A DNA stretch of 5,756 nucleotides from contig JAADEQ010000018.1 in the NCBI GenBank assembly GCA_013153345.1, positions 1 to 5,756 of the forward strand, read 5' to 3'. The number at the start of each line of letters is the position of its first letter. Position 1 is the first letter of the stretch. Under the pieces are notes generated by a model that was not told where the DNA came from, ran no database searches, and was given only the letters and a program-made list of their open reading frames with translations. Made by a program: the position numbers and the translations under genes. Below, in pieces: positions 5,691 to 5,756 of this stretch. The stretch is from Campylobacterota bacterium (GTDB lineage: Bacteria > Campylobacterota > Campylobacteria > Campylobacterales > Sulfurovaceae).

Positions 5691-5756
5691 ATGAAAAATA
5701 TAGATATAAAGCAATTCAAAAAGATATTAGAGATTATTAAGCCATATCCAAATGTA
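5691..5756 (+). CDS. N-terminal fragment of an unidentified protein (runs off the window)
   Basis: An open frame starts at the ATG at 5691 and continues to the window edge for 22 codons: MKNIDIKQFKKILEIIKPYP followed by NV. The fragment is lysine-rich with amphipathic helix character and I do not recognise the family. No Shine-Dalgarno-like sequence precedes the ATG (the bases before it are ACACTTACTCTT), unlike every other gene here, while a good -10 lies at the right distance for a leaderless mRNA. A later start beyond the window cannot be excluded. Confidence 0.45.
   Translation, partial: MKNIDIKQFKKILEIIKPYPNV

Overview
The window is AT-rich bacterial DNA with compact operons and strong AAGGAG-type ribosome binding sites. 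It most likely comes from a member of the Campylobacterota (epsilonproteobacteria). The main reason is that the C-terminal part of the NifU-like protein and the domain order of the NifS-like/NifU-like pair resemble the NifS-NifU pair of Helicobacter/Campylobacter. The T-rich promoter regions with only a -10 element also fit. The genus cannot be fixed from the sequence alone.

Layout. Positions 1-62 (minus) hold the first codons of a LysR-type regulator. An AT-rich divergent promoter region follows at 63-238. A plus-strand operon then runs from 239 to 2661: a NifS-fold protein, a NifU-like protein overlapping it by 14 bp, and a small secreted OB-like protein 10 bp further on. It ends in a bidirectional terminator (2662-2682) shared with a convergent ClpP-like serine peptidase (2679-3341, minus). 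A 179-bp divergent intergenic region leads into an ammonium-sensing group: Amt transporter (3521-4852), PII protein GlnK (4908-5249) and a small Bfd-type [2Fe-2S] protein (5332-5577). The window closes with the first 22 codons of an unidentified gene (from 5691) that has no visible ribosome binding site and may be leaderless.

How the genes work together. Amt and GlnK form the standard ammonium uptake and PII control pair: GlnK gates Amt according to nitrogen status. The Bfd-type protein downstream could carry electrons or sense Fe-S status, but its link to nitrogen is only positional.

The most notable feature is the first operon. Both proteins are full-length and uninterrupted, yet both have lost catalytic or cluster-binding residues. 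The NifS-like protein lacks the PLP lysine, its preceding histidine, the pyridine-binding aspartate, the catalytic-loop cysteine and the substrate-binding arginine. The NifU-like protein lacks the scaffold cysteines of its N-terminal domain and all four cysteines of its central [2Fe-2S] domain, but keeps an intact Nfu domain with CxxC. This looks like a co-evolved pseudoenzyme/pseudo-scaffold pair that retained only the Nfu function, probably in addition to a normal NifS/NifU elsewhere in the genome. That conclusion rests on alignment from memory of canonical family motifs.
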